From contig NZ_JASHIC010000022.1 in the NCBI RefSeq assembly GCF_030056705.1, positions 88,434 through 152,433 of the forward strand: a stretch of 64,000 nt of DNA, in the 5' to 3' direction. Of this stretch, positions 9,118 through 18,154 are shown in pieces. Position 1 is the stretch's first letter, and each line of letters opens with the position of its first letter. Source of the stretch: Flectobacillus longus (lineage in GTDB: Bacteria; Bacteroidota; Bacteroidia; Cytophagales; Spirosomataceae). The position numbers and the translations under genes were made by a program. A model generated the notes under the pieces. The model ran no database searches and was not told the origin of the DNA. It worked only from the letters and a program-made list of their open reading frames with translations.

Positions 9118-9888
9118 TTAATTTCCATCGCTAATGGTGGTACCGCCATCGACGATGATATTTTGACCCGTAATAAATCCGCCTGCTTTGGAAGCCAGCA
9201 TGACGGCAACGCCTGCAATTTCGTCAGGTAAACCTACACGGCGCAAAGGGGTTTGTGTTAATCTTTTTTCAAGAAACTCTTTGTTTGAAAGAAGTTCTTT
9301 GGCAAATGGAGTATCGATCATCCCAGGCGAAATAGCATTGGCTCGGATATTCAAAGGACCATGCTCAACCGCTACGTTTCGGGCCAATTGTACCAATCCT
9401 GCCTTGGTTATGCCGTATAAACCTAATGATTTGTTGCCTCGTACGCTGGCAATGCTCGATAGATAAATAATTGAACCACCTCCGTTTTCTCGCATTGAAG
9501 GAATCACGAGCTGAGTTAATTCAAGTGCTTGTAATAGATTGACTTGCATTAGTTGCAAAAAATCTTGAGTAGAGATATTTTCCAATGACCCAGCCAATCC
9601 AATGCCGACGCAACTGACAAGAATATCTATTTTTCCAGTAATTTGTAGGGTATCATCCACCAAAGTTTTTACTTGGGCAGAATCGCTAACATCACAGACT
9701 TTTGCCCATGTAGCAATACCTTTTAGAGAGAACTCTTCTTTCACTTGCTCACAAGCAAGCTCATCATTGCTGGCAATGATAAGTGTAGCTCCATGATAAC
9801 CCAATGCCTCGGCAATAGCTTTCCCCATGCCACTTGTGGCGCCAGTAAGTAGTGCTACTTTTCCTGTTAAGTCAAAAAGATTTTTCAT
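9118..9888 (-). CDS. Short-chain dehydrogenase/reductase (SDR)
   Basis: A classical 256-aa SDR with cofactor-binding TGATSGMG near residues 15-22, YLSSIAS around the catalytic serine, YGITK near residue 157, and the terminal IIVDGGTTISDGN. The ATG at 9888 (MKNLFDLTGK) fits the family start; an upstream TTG at 9897 is unlikely. The gene is separated by 13 bp from the SMP-30 lactonase gene and 27 bp from the next SDR gene, so the three are probably cotranscribed. A dehydrogenase plus lactonase pair is typical of sugar oxidation (aldose to lactone to acid). L-rhamnose released by the GH78 enzyme is a possible substrate, but this is inference. Confidence 0.88.
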   Translation of the reverse strand: MKNLFDLTGKVALLTGATSGMGKAIAEALGYHGATLIIASNDELACEQVKEEFSLKGIATWAKVCDVSDSAQVKTLVDDTLQITGKIDILVSCVGIGLAGSLENISTQDFLQLMQVNLLQALELTQLVIPSMRENGGGSIIYLSSIASVRGNKSLGLYGITKAGLVQLARNVAVEHGPLNIRANAISPGMIDTPFAKELLSNKEFLEKRLTQTPLRRVGLPDEIAGVAVMLASKAGGFITGQNIIVDGGTTISDGN

Positions 9889-9901
9889 AATAGACAATAT
9901 C

Positions 9902-10948
9902 CTATTTCCAATGAATCATTTTCTGACCACTTACAGGACTTTCGAAAAAAGGAATTCGAGTGCCTCGTAAACTACCTAAGTAAACAGTTTTGAGGTCTTT
10001 TCCTCCAAAACTCAAACTTGCCATCCATGGGCAAAGTGTTCCTTGTGTTGCCATCAATATTTCGGGCGTAACTGCTTGATTTTGGTAGGCTTCAAATAGA
10101 GCCGCTTTAATTTGAGGATTGCTATCATCTAATAAGGTTATTACGTTTCCATCTGGAGTAATAGCAATTAGTTCATCTGTAAAAATGAGCGTTATCCAAA
10201 GATTTCCATAAGCATCAAAAGCAAAACCATCAGGAAAGCCACCTAGTTGAGAGGGGCCATAAACTTCTCGATTATACAAATCTCCGTTGGGTTTTACCCG
10301 CATACGACTGATACGCCAAGCGGTACTTTCGACTACGTAAAGCCATCCTTCTTGATCATCAAAACGAATTTCATTAGTGCCACAAAATCCATCAGCAACG
10401 ATTCTGACGCCATTTTCGTCCATCAAAGCAATATAGCCATCATTGGCACGGGTATTAATTTGGTCGCTCCAAGGTTCGGTTCGAGTGGTAACTGTAAACC
10501 AAATTCGTCCCTTCGAATCACGAAGAGGAAAATTAGCTTTTCCTAGTGGCTGCCCATCTATCTCCGTCACAAGTGTAGATAATGAGCCTGTTCGACTTAA
10601 TTTTTCTATATGATTTGTACCCCAATTGGCGATGATAAAATCTCCGTTTTTATCAAAACAAACTCCGTTTGGTAGAGAACCCTGCGCCTGAATGTAGCGT
10701 TTGTCGTTTCGTTCATCACCGCTCGAGTCTGAGCTGATATTCTCAATAGTAAAAGGATTTATGAGTTTTTGCGTACCATCATGACGCATTTTTACTAATC
10801 CACCGCGTGCATCTGCTGCCCAAACGGTTCCGTCGGGTTCGGTCAAAATACATTCTGGACGCTGTAGATTTTGACCTAGAAAACCAATAGATTCTCGATT
10901 TACTTGCCAACCTTTGAGTGGATTTGGCAAATGATGTTTGATGAGCAT
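9902..10948 (-). CDS. SMP-30/gluconolactonase-family lactonase
   Basis: A 348-aa six-bladed beta-propeller of the SMP-30/gluconolactonase/LRE family, visible from PECILTEPDGTVWAADARGG near residue 30, NGVCFDKNGDFIIANWG, and FPDGFAFDAYGNLWI, which carry the acidic and asparagine metal ligands expected for the family. These enzymes open sugar or aromatic-derived lactones, often using Ca2+ or Zn2+. There is no signal peptide, so it is probably cytoplasmic. It heads a three-gene set with two SDRs. The 19-bp element shared with the dioxygenase operon lies about 170 bp upstream. Confidence 0.85.
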   Translation of the reverse strand: MLIKHHLPNPLKGWQVNRESIGFLGQNLQRPECILTEPDGTVWAADARGGLVKMRHDGTQKLINPFTIENISSDSSGDERNDKRYIQAQGSLPNGVCFDKNGDFIIANWGTNHIEKLSRTGSLSTLVTEIDGQPLGKANFPLRDSKGRIWFTVTTRTEPWSDQINTRANDGYIALMDENGVRIVADGFCGTNEIRFDDQEGWLYVVESTAWRISRMRVKPNGDLYNREVYGPSQLGGFPDGFAFDAYGNLWITLIFTDELIAITPDGNVITLLDDSNPQIKAALFEAYQNQAVTPEILMATQGTLCPWMASLSFGGKDLKTVYLGSLRGTRIPFFESPVSGQKMIHWK

Positions 10949-11217
10949 ACGTGGCTGATTTTATCAATAAAAACTCATTTCTAGAACATTCTCAGGTATA
11001 TTCATTTTGCTGAATACTTACGCCTGGCGCACGCTCCATAAGTACAAATTTATCTTTGTGAAGAGACAAAAATATTTAGATATTATTGTGAAAAATTAGC
11101 ACTATACTGGTATTAGTATGCAAAATCAGATATTTCTCTGTTTATAGAATAGAAAATTCGCTCAGTTTTTAACAGTTAATATATTGAGGAGCTTTTGAAG
11201 AAGAGCTATTAAAAGAA
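10949..11217. other. Regulatory gap upstream of the lactonase-SDR transcription unit
   Basis: No gene is seen. The region contains the shared element at 11097-11135 described separately. It also has an AATATTTAGATATT near-palindrome around 11070. It lies between the lactonase start and the terminator of the metalloprotease gene, so a promoter should be here. Confidence 0.45.
11097..11135 (-). promoter_or_regulatory. Putative operator, copy A of an element shared with the dioxygenase promoter
   Basis: Plus-strand TAGCACTATA (11097-11106) is followed by TATGCAAAATCAGATATTT (11117-11135). The same two words, with one mismatch in the second, occur at 25136-25145 and 25178-25196 upstream of the dioxygenase operon. 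The conserved order and relative position point to a shared regulator-binding site. Confidence 0.6.
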
Positions 11218-11253
11218 AAAGGGTTTTATAAGACCAATCTTATAAAACCCTTT
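11218..11253 (-). terminator. Terminator of the metalloprotease gene
   Basis: A perfect 16-bp inverted repeat (AAAGGGTTTTATAAGA and its complement) surrounds a 4-base CCAA loop, 22 bp past the stop of the metalloprotease gene on the minus strand. The arm ends supply a T-rich tract. Confidence 0.85.
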
Positions 11254-11274
11254 GACTGACAATATTATGTTTAA

Positions 11275-14200
11275 TTACTGGACTAACAACTTAATAGTAT
11301 TGGTATTGTTGAGCTGTATGAAGTAAACGCCAGCACTAAAATGTTGAATGGGAATTTCTATACTACCTTTGAATGACCCAGAATATTTCTCATTTCCAAA
11401 GGCATCTATTAGTCTTATTTGGGTATTTCCTTGGTAATCAACCTTTACAGTAACTTTATCGCTCGAAGGATTGGGATATACATTCACTTGTGTATTGATA
11501 CCCTCATCTATACCCAAAGGGAGCAATACTTCTATTGTTACTTTGGCAGTATTAGAGCAACCGTTTTTGTCAATACCGTTTACGATATATGTTCCTGAAT
11601 ACTTGGTGGCTACGGAGGAAATACTTGGATTCTGAACTGACGAAGTAAATCCAGCGGGACCAGTCCAAGTGTAATTATTGGCACCAGATGCCTTTAATTC
11701 AAGGGTTTGAGTTTGATAAACTTGATTTGGAGCTGTTATTGTTATGTTGGGAAGGTCGTTGACTAGCACCTTAGCCGAATCCAGATTGGCACAACCATTT
11801 ACATCTGTTCCTTTTACTTTAATCAAAAGTTGATTCATGGCAGAAGTTGCGTTTGGAACTTCTAACGTACCATTTGCATTGGCATACACTTTTTGGTTAA
11901 AAGTATAGTCGTAAGATTGGGCTCCTGTTGCTTTAAAAGCAAGAGTTTCACCAACACAGGCGGTATCAGTCACTAGTTTAATCACTGGTAAAGCATAAAT
12001 TGTCCCCTTAAGCGTGTCCTTGTAAGCCATTTTAGTAGTACCAGCATCTATTCGTAACGTGAAAGTACCTGTTGAAATGTTATTAGTTTCAGATTGCCAG
12101 ACGGTCTGACTACTGTTAGTTTGTTGTGTTGCCTTTAGCGTGTAGTCCTTACCATTGGCTTGTATCATTTGGGAAAAACTAGTGTTTGCATCAATATCGC
12201 CCAAAATGCGACCATACACTTTGATTGGCTGACTGTAACAAACTTTTGATAAACTATCTAATCGCAATACAGGTATAACAGTTACATTGGTGTTAGTTGG
12301 AGTACCGGCGCATCCTTCGAAATAACATTTTGCCGTGAAGGTAGTAGTAGATACTGGATTGATAGTGAGTAGATTACTGGAAGTTATACTTGCTCCAGTA
12401 TCTTTTTTGTTATTCCAGCTCCATTGAGTTTGAGTACATCCTTCAGCTTTTAAGGATACCTGCTGACCATATTCTATTTCGTTGTTTGAAGTGCTAAAAG
12501 AGGGAGTGCTCAACGTATTTGTACAGGTGTTATAGCGTACCACATAGCCGTCATAGGCAAACCAGAATAACCCATTGTTATCGATCAGCATTTTTCTTAA
12601 ACCACTTTCTTGGATTTCTACATTTGCCAATATTTTCCAATCTCCTCCTGTATATTGCAAAATTCGGTTAGAATCCCAAGCGAAAATATCTCCAGCACTG
12701 TTTTCTGCAAAAAGTCGAGGAAGAATGATATCTCCTGTTTTAGCTTTATTCAAGCGCCAAGTATTTCCATCATACATCAATACGCCATTAGTATTAGAAG
12801 CCCATACGCGGTTTTTACTATCCAAAAATGTAGTGATATAAGGAGCAGCAAGTTCGGGCATTGTTGCTTCTGTAAATTCTACCGAACTTCCGTCGTTAGT
12901 ATTAAATCGTTTCAGTGATGCTTTATTGGTCTGTGAAAATATATAGGCTTGCCAAACATAATCTTTGTTCCAAACTACATTACCTAATCTAACTTGCTCG
13001 ATTGATGTAGGTACTATGTTGAATGCTAGATTCAGATTACTCCCTGAGATTTTATAAAATACCAAACCATTTACATTACTTAAAGTGCCAACAAGGTAAT
13101 TATTGGAAATATCTAAGTACATCGGATAAAAATTAGATGAGGTATTGAGTATGGTTGAACTTACCAAATTGCCTGTGGTATTATCCAAAATATTCAAAGC
13201 ATAGACATTGGCTGGAAAAGAGCCTTGATAGGATATTCGCTTACTAACCTGAGTAATGACTCCTGATTGATTTTGATTGTTAGAACTGTAGAGGGTTGTG
13301 GCACGAGCACCAATACTCCCACCACTTGTACTATTGTTTAGCGCTAATTTTTGTCCAGTAAGCGTATTAACCAGTACTAATCCTCCATAAGACAAGTAAG
13401 CCAAATGGTTTGTTGCCATATACGCATTGGCATTAGATGTTTGCATAGCTAGCTCATTATCAAATCCTTGATATTTTACTAGATTTGTATCTGTACTACT
13501 TGTTTTATTAACAAAGGAGACACTTCTCGAATTGAGGACACCCTTGGGGTAAAAACTAAGAGGATTCTCTCTGTCTCTCGACAATTCGTAGGTTACAGTA
13601 TAGGTTTGATTGTTTTCTAAGGCTGGAATTTTATAAACATATCCATAGTTAGCAATACGAGTAGGGTTATATTTTTTCTGAAAAACTATAGTATTGGGTG
13701 CAGTAGTTTTGACGATAGAGAGGCTCGCTGCTGATTCTCCAGCAGTAAATGTCTCGTCTGCTGTAATAGTACGGGCAATTGAAGGACTAGACACCTGCGT
13801 AGTAACAGGGTTTTGGTAGGAACTTTGTGCAAATATCACTTTTCTATCTGACCATGCGCTTTTGGTTGTTTCGTTAATGGCTCGTATCCTCCAGCCCATT
13901 CTGTAGTAAAATGAGCCTATATAGAAGCTATTTTCACTACCAGTAAAAGTAAGACTATAGCATGGGTTTGAAAATGTATTGTCATGGACATAGGCAAACT
14001 GTACCTCATAAGATTTAGCACCAACACTTGGTGTAATTTTTATAGTATTTAATTTTCCTGCATCAAAAGTCGTCCAATAAAAAGGCATCGCATTTGTACT
14101 TGGTGGCAGCAGACTGTTTTCGGATATAATTAAAGTACAAACATTACTCCATCCAGATTTCCCTAGTTGATTAGTAGCCATTACCCTTAAATAGTATTTC

Positions 14201-15219
14201 GCCGGTGCTTCCAAATTAGCTAACTGAATATAAGAGCTACTTGTAGTATCTTGTCTAATAACTTGCTTGAAATCAGTATCTAAAGCCACTTGAACTACAT
14301 ATTGGTCAGCCATAATAGAGGCATCCCACACAAAAAATGGATTGGTATTGATGGTAAAAAAACTTGGTAACAACACATTCGATACTGTATTAGTGATTTC
14401 TTGCATATTGGAAGATGCGTGTTGTTCCATAACTGCTTGGCATAATGGATGAAACTCATCTTTGGCTTGGCAATAACTCATGATTGAGCCCTTAATAATT
14501 TCTAAAGATTTCTCATAACAAGCACCTTCAGAAGCATAACAATAGTCAATCGGTCCACCTGGCCACGAACAGCTTTGTGTATGAGGCGAACCAAAGTTAT
14601 GTCCTAGCTCATGCGCAATAACATTTAAGTTGCCAAGCCCCCATGGGCAAACAGACTCCCGTCCTCCGAGATAAGCTACTCCACCTGCACCAGAAAAGGA
14701 TTTTGCAGTTAGGTATATTACTTTATCATATTGCTTTCGGAGTTTGTAAAGCTTTCCATTGATATTGGAAGGGTTCCAATGATAATAAAGCCTATCCAAC
14801 ATTGCATAAATATCATAGGTGTCAAAATATGGGTCAGATTGAGCTGTGGTCCAAAAGTTAAAACACGTTACGACCAACTTAATATTCATGTCTCTTTCAT
14901 ACACTTTTGATACCTGACTAATTTGTAGGATTGCCTCTTTCTTAATCAAATTGGTATCGCCATTATATAATTGATAGGTTGGATAATCCACTTCGATGGC
15001 AATTCGGGCAACTCTCCCAGGACTGACCGCTGTACGACTGGCTTTCTTTTGAGCAATATACTTTTGGGCATTTTGGATAAAGGCTAGATTTTCGGCAGAT
15101 ATTTTTGATTCATCTGTGCCACAGGCAACACTAGGCTTGTTAGGTTCGGTTAACAGCTGACCTAAGCAAAACTGGAGGGTCATCATAAAACCCATTAGGA
15201 GTAGTAACGTTTTTTTCAT
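11275..15219 (-). CDS. Secreted M12-type zinc metalloprotease with T9SS sorting domain
   Basis: The 1314-aa protein starts with a signal peptide (MKKTLLLLMGFMMTLQFCLG). A reprolysin-like catalytic domain carries the zinc signature HELGHNFGSPH near residues 202-212, and an SYCQA segment downstream may be the Met-turn region. Then come Fn3-like segments, a propeller-like region (residues about 560-880, with repeated VWASNTNGVLMYDG-type blades), PKD/Ig-like domains with GCxNTAKVT motifs, and a terminal type-A T9SS domain (YPNPSSDKVTVKV through GVYFIQL). It should be exported by Sec, moved across the outer membrane by T9SS and attached or released. It has its own terminator and is probably an insertion into the catabolic island rather than part of the pathway. 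Confidence 0.9.
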   Translation of the reverse strand: MKKTLLLLMGFMMTLQFCLGQLLTEPNKPSVACGTDESKISAENLAFIQNAQKYIAQKKASRTAVSPGRVARIAIEVDYPTYQLYNGDTNLIKKEAILQISQVSKVYERDMNIKLVVTCFNFWTTAQSDPYFDTYDIYAMLDRLYYHWNPSNINGKLYKLRKQYDKVIYLTAKSFSGAGGVAYLGGRESVCPWGLGNLNVIAHELGHNFGSPHTQSCSWPGGPIDYCYASEGACYEKSLEIIKGSIMSYCQAKDEFHPLCQAVMEQHASSNMQEITNTVSNVLLPSFFTINTNPFFVWDASIMADQYVVQVALDTDFKQVIRQDTTSSSYIQLANLEAPAKYYLRVMATNQLGKSGWSNVCTLIISENSLLPPSTNAMPFYWTTFDAGKLNTIKITPSVGAKSYEVQFAYVHDNTFSNPCYSLTFTGSENSFYIGSFYYRMGWRIRAINETTKSAWSDRKVIFAQSSYQNPVTTQVSSPSIARTITADETFTAGESAASLSIVKTTAPNTIVFQKKYNPTRIANYGYVYKIPALENNQTYTVTYELSRDRENPLSFYPKGVLNSRSVSFVNKTSSTDTNLVKYQGFDNELAMQTSNANAYMATNHLAYLSYGGLVLVNTLTGQKLALNNSTSGGSIGARATTLYSSNNQNQSGVITQVSKRISYQGSFPANVYALNILDNTTGNLVSSTILNTSSNFYPMYLDISNNYLVGTLSNVNGLVFYKISGSNLNLAFNIVPTSIEQVRLGNVVWNKDYVWQAYIFSQTNKASLKRFNTNDGSSVEFTEATMPELAAPYITTFLDSKNRVWASNTNGVLMYDGNTWRLNKAKTGDIILPRLFAENSAGDIFAWDSNRILQYTGGDWKILANVEIQESGLRKMLIDNNGLFWFAYDGYVVRYNTCTNTLSTPSFSTSNNEIEYGQQVSLKAEGCTQTQWSWNNKKDTGASITSSNLLTINPVSTTTFTAKCYFEGCAGTPTNTNVTVIPVLRLDSLSKVCYSQPIKVYGRILGDIDANTSFSQMIQANGKDYTLKATQQTNSSQTVWQSETNNISTGTFTLRIDAGTTKMAYKDTLKGTIYALPVIKLVTDTACVGETLAFKATGAQSYDYTFNQKVYANANGTLEVPNATSAMNQLLIKVKGTDVNGCANLDSAKVLVNDLPNITITAPNQVYQTQTLELKASGANNYTWTGPAGFTSSVQNPSISSVATKYSGTYIVNGIDKNGCSNTAKVTIEVLLPLGIDEGINTQVNVYPNPSSDKVTVKVDYQGNTQIRLIDAFGNEKYSGSFKGSIEIPIQHFSAGVYFIQLNNTNTIKLLVQ

Positions 15220-15636
15220 AGGGTAATTTGAATTTGTTTAGACTAAGTGAAAGTAGAAATTTGAAGTATTTTTTGAGTAAAATATAAAAATATTTTTTAT
15301 TTAGTGAAATCAAAAATCTACTACTATAATTTAAACAATACCTATGATGTTTTGCTCAAACAACGGTTCAAAATTACAACAAGCCTAAGCCTACTATTTT
15401 ACAAGATGACTAATATCGTAAAATAGGGGGTAAAGCAAAAAGGCACTAGGAATCAGTATTTTATGCCATCGTTGGAATTATCTCCAACGGGTCGTGCGAA
15501 AGTAATATGCCGATAATTATAAGTTTATATACTAAGTTTTTTGGAGAAAACTCCAAAAAAGTGGCAAAGGCACATAGGCGCAAAGAGTTATTAAATCACC
15601 CTTTTGCACCTATGTGCCTTTGCCACTTTGTCACTC
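15220..15636. other. Gene-free stretch with stacked hairpins
   Basis: No open frame is convincing. Four inverted repeats lie in tandem: CTATTTTAC at 15394-15402 with its complement at 15418-15426; CGTTGGA at 15470-15476 with 15483-15489; TTTTTTGGAG at 15537-15546 with 15551-15560; and the long repeat listed separately at 15558-15629. The left part should hold the metalloprotease promoter. Confidence 0.5.
15558..15629 (-). terminator. Long hairpin, terminator-like or dispersed REP-type repeat, after the FAH-family gene
   Basis: The arm AAAGTGGCAAAGGCACATAG with further bases to 15585 pairs with 15601-15629, over 25 bp with one or two mismatches. It lies directly after the stop of the fumarylacetoacetase-family gene. 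GGCAAAGGCAC-type words are frequent intergenic repeats in environmental bacteria, so it may be a mobile REP-like element used as a terminator. Confidence 0.6.
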
Positions 15637-16590
15637 CTAAATAACGCTATTCCTCAAAATACCAATTCCTTCAATTTCTAATTCTACTACATCTCCTGGT
15701 TCGAGGGGACGGTGAACGCTGAAGGTGTTTTCAATCAAACTTCCCCAACCTAAAGTTCCTGAACCTATAATATCCCCTGGCATCAAGGTTACATTATTTT
15801 CGGAGGCACGTTCTATCATTTGCTCAAAATTATAATATACGGTTTTGTAATTACCATCACATACGGTTTGACCATTGATACGAGAAGTCATTCTGACATT
15901 GAGTCTATCTCCAGCTACTTTTGGTACACTAATCGGATCGGTAAAAACCGTTTCATCGAATGGAATACGATATTGTTCCATTTCATCAGCTGTTACGATG
16001 CAAGGACCAATGGCATTGGCAAAATCCTTTCCTTTGTGTGGCCCGAGAGGAATCTCCATTTCCACTTTCTGAATTGCACGGGCAGTCCAATCATTAAAAA
16101 TTGTATAGCCAAAAATATAGGGACGAGCTTCAGATGCTTTTAGGTCTTTTCCTTTTTTACCAATAATACAAGCCATTTCTAGCTCAATATCCAATTTGGT
16201 TTCTTTGGCAGGGCGTCGAATTTCGTCCTCAGGACCATAGATAGCTTGGTGATTGGTAAAATAAAAAATAGGCATATCATACCAAGCAGGCCCGATTTTG
16301 TGTCCAAATGAACGAGAAGCATTTTGCATGTGCATCTCAAAACCAATATAATCTCTAAAACTACGAGGGTTGGGCAAAGGCGCCAATAGCTTTACTTCGC
16401 TTAAGGAATAATGAGGCTCAACCTCTCCAAGCGCTTTGATAATTTCGAAATACTGTTCGTGATGGTCGATAAAAGTAAGCATATCGGTAGGTAAAGCAGG
16501 ACTTGCCAGTTGCATATCAACTATGGCGTCTGCTACTAACCATCCTATACGACTTTCTTTTTCTTTATTGAGAAATGTAACAAGTTTCAT
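15637..16590 (-). CDS. Fumarylacetoacetate hydrolase-family protein
   Basis: A 317-aa protein of the FAH fold, which hydrolyses or isomerises beta-diketo or oxo-enoic acids formed after aromatic ring cleavage. Typical features are RDYIGFEMHMQNASRSFG, the metal-ligand strand DIELEMACIIGKKGKDL near residue 135, FNDWTARAIQK, KDFANAIGPCIVT, and the closing GDIIGSGTLGWGSLIE. The ATG at 16590 (MKLVTFLNK) is preferred over a TTG six bases upstream. It is the last gene of the dioxygenase operon. A 2,4-diketo-3-deoxy-rhamnonate hydrolase role was considered, but the EMHMQNASRSFGHKIGPAWY segment is closer to the ring-cleavage subgroup. Confidence 0.88.
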   Translation of the reverse strand: MKLVTFLNKEKESRIGWLVADAIVDMQLASPALPTDMLTFIDHHEQYFEIIKALGEVEPHYSLSEVKLLAPLPNPRSFRDYIGFEMHMQNASRSFGHKIGPAWYDMPIFYFTNHQAIYGPEDEIRRPAKETKLDIELEMACIIGKKGKDLKASEARPYIFGYTIFNDWTARAIQKVEMEIPLGPHKGKDFANAIGPCIVTADEMEQYRIPFDETVFTDPISVPKVAGDRLNVRMTSRINGQTVCDGNYKTVYYNFEQMIERASENNVTLMPGDIIGSGTLGWGSLIENTFSVHRPLEPGDVVELEIEGIGILRNSVI

Positions 16591-16643
16591 ATACAAAGTA
16601 TTTTTTTTGAATGTGTGAAAGGATTCGACTTTCCTATTCGATA

Positions 16644-17780
16644 TTATATTTCAGCCGTAAGCGCCATGGTAGTTTTGCCCATAAGCATACCCATGTTGGC
16701 ACCTTCGGGCAAACTTTGTCCTGAGTATTCCAACACCTCCCATTGACCCAGCGTTTCAGATGCTTCAACAACCATCTGACAACGTTGTAAACGACGGTTC
16801 ATAAAATTGGCAAAAGCATCGTTGACCGAGCTTGATTTTTGTAACTCTTCAGTTAACACTACGGCATCTTCTATGGCAAGCGCTGCGCCAGATCCCAGTT
16901 GTGGAATGGTAGCATGAGCGGCATCACCAATGACTATCACCCGATTTTTATACCAAGGCTCAGTCATTTTTAACGTTTCGAGTGTGCGATAGTTGACCAA
17001 TTTAGCATCTGTCACTTGTTCTACTAGCTCCTGAACCATGGGTACAGGAAAGGCTCTCATATAAGATTTTAGTTTTTCAACTAATTGATCTTCAGGAATC
17101 AAGGGATTGTCTCCTTCTGCTGAATTGAGGAAGATATAACAACTTTCGGCAGTCATTGGGATAATTCCTATTTTACTTTGTTTCCCAAAATAGATATACC
17201 CTGTGTCCAAATCTTTGGGACGAGGAAAGGCATAACGCCAAACTGACAAGCCTACATAATTAGGTTTGTATTCGCCAAAGACCATTTTACGAACTTTAGA
17301 ATTGATACCATCGGCAGCAATCAAAATATCATACGAGCCCGAAGTACCATCTGTAAAGGTTACATCGACCCCATTTTCATGATTATTAATTGTTTCGATG
17401 GTTAAGCCCATGCGGTATTTTACCCCAGTTTTCTGCGCTTCATCGAACAAAATATCATGTAAAATCTTTCTCGAAATGCCATTATGACTAGGAAAATGCC
17501 CAATCGGAGGTGTTCCAGCCTCACCAATCTGTTGACCTGTAGGAATACAAAGTTTGACTTTTCCATAAGGAGAACCACGACGAATTGCCTCATTAGCCAC
17601 ACCAATTGCATCAAGAGCACGAAGGGCATTGGCTTGTTGAATAATACCAACACCATAAACATTGAATTCTTGATGTAGTTCAACAATTTCGGGTTCGTAC
17701 CCTGCTTTTTTTAAGGCAATAGCAACGGATTGTCCGCCGATTCCACCACCTACAACTAAAATATTTTTTACCTGTGTCAT
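16644..17780 (-). CDS. FAD-dependent aromatic monooxygenase (salicylate/6-hydroxynicotinate hydroxylase type)
   Basis: A 378-aa class A flavoprotein monooxygenase. The N-terminal Rossmann motif VVGGGIGGQS is at residues 8-17, the NAD(P)H-region DG motif appears as LIAADGINSKVRK near 155, and the second FAD motif VIGDAAHATIPQLGSGAA is near 280. Such enzymes hydroxylate a phenolic ring, often creating the ortho-diol needed by an extradiol dioxygenase. It sits about 50 bp from the FAH-family gene and 30 bp from the ABM gene. The exact substrate is not determined by sequence. Confidence 0.9.
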   Translation of the reverse strand: MTQVKNILVVGGGIGGQSVAIALKKAGYEPEIVELHQEFNVYGVGIIQQANALRALDAIGVANEAIRRGSPYGKVKLCIPTGQQIGEAGTPPIGHFPSHNGISRKILHDILFDEAQKTGVKYRMGLTIETINNHENGVDVTFTDGTSGSYDILIAADGINSKVRKMVFGEYKPNYVGLSVWRYAFPRPKDLDTGYIYFGKQSKIGIIPMTAESCYIFLNSAEGDNPLIPEDQLVEKLKSYMRAFPVPMVQELVEQVTDAKLVNYRTLETLKMTEPWYKNRVIVIGDAAHATIPQLGSGAALAIEDAVVLTEELQKSSSVNDAFANFMNRRLQRCQMVVEASETLGQWEVLEYSGQSLPEGANMGMLMGKTTMALTAEI

Positions 17781-17810
17781 TTGAGTCTTAATTTTCTAGT
17801 TATCAGAAGT

Positions 17811-18098
17811 TTAGATAATGTGGTAATGTTGGACAAAAGGCGGTGTTTCGAAAAATGGACCAATCAAGGCTCTCCATTGCGTAAATAGTGCTGACTCTCG
17901 AAAGCCAACCGTATGGTCTTCAAGCGTTTGCCAATGAATTAGCAGAATATAACGGTTGTTTTGCTCCACACATTTTTGTATAGTAATATTGATAAACCCA
18001 GTTGCCTGAGCAATTACCAATTTGGCCTGCTCTAAGGCAGCTTCAAAGGCAATATTTTCGCCTTCTTTTATATCAATAGTTGCTAGTTCGAGAGTCAT
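17811..18098 (-). CDS. Antibiotic biosynthesis monooxygenase (ABM)-fold protein
   Basis: A 95-aa dimeric ferredoxin-like protein with the ABM pattern: an early hydrophobic strand (MTLELATIDI), a central helix rich in Ala/Glu, the segment RYILLIHWQTLEDHTVGFRES, and a C-terminal FFETPPFVQHYHII. Family members include quinol monooxygenases and heme-degrading or dimerising partners. Placed between the cyclase-fold hydrolase and FAD monooxygenase genes, it could oxidise a quinol intermediate of the same pathway. The short length is normal. Confidence 0.8.
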   Translation of the reverse strand: MTLELATIDIKEGENIAFEAALEQAKLVIAQATGFINITIQKCVEQNNRYILLIHWQTLEDHTVGFRESALFTQWRALIGPFFETPPFVQHYHII

Positions 18099-18154
18099 GA
18101 TTACATATTTTGTGAGTTTTCGACTAAGTGAATGATTTATTACTCTGCCTCGAA

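Noticed and set aside
4513..16590. A complete non-phosphorylative L-rhamnose pathway (dehydrogenase, lactonase, dehydratase, diketo-hydrolase)
   Set aside because: Two SDRs, a lactonase and an FAH-fold protein fit, but there is no rhamnonate dehydratase in the window and the FAH protein looks more like the ring-cleavage subgroup. Kept only as a possible partial role.
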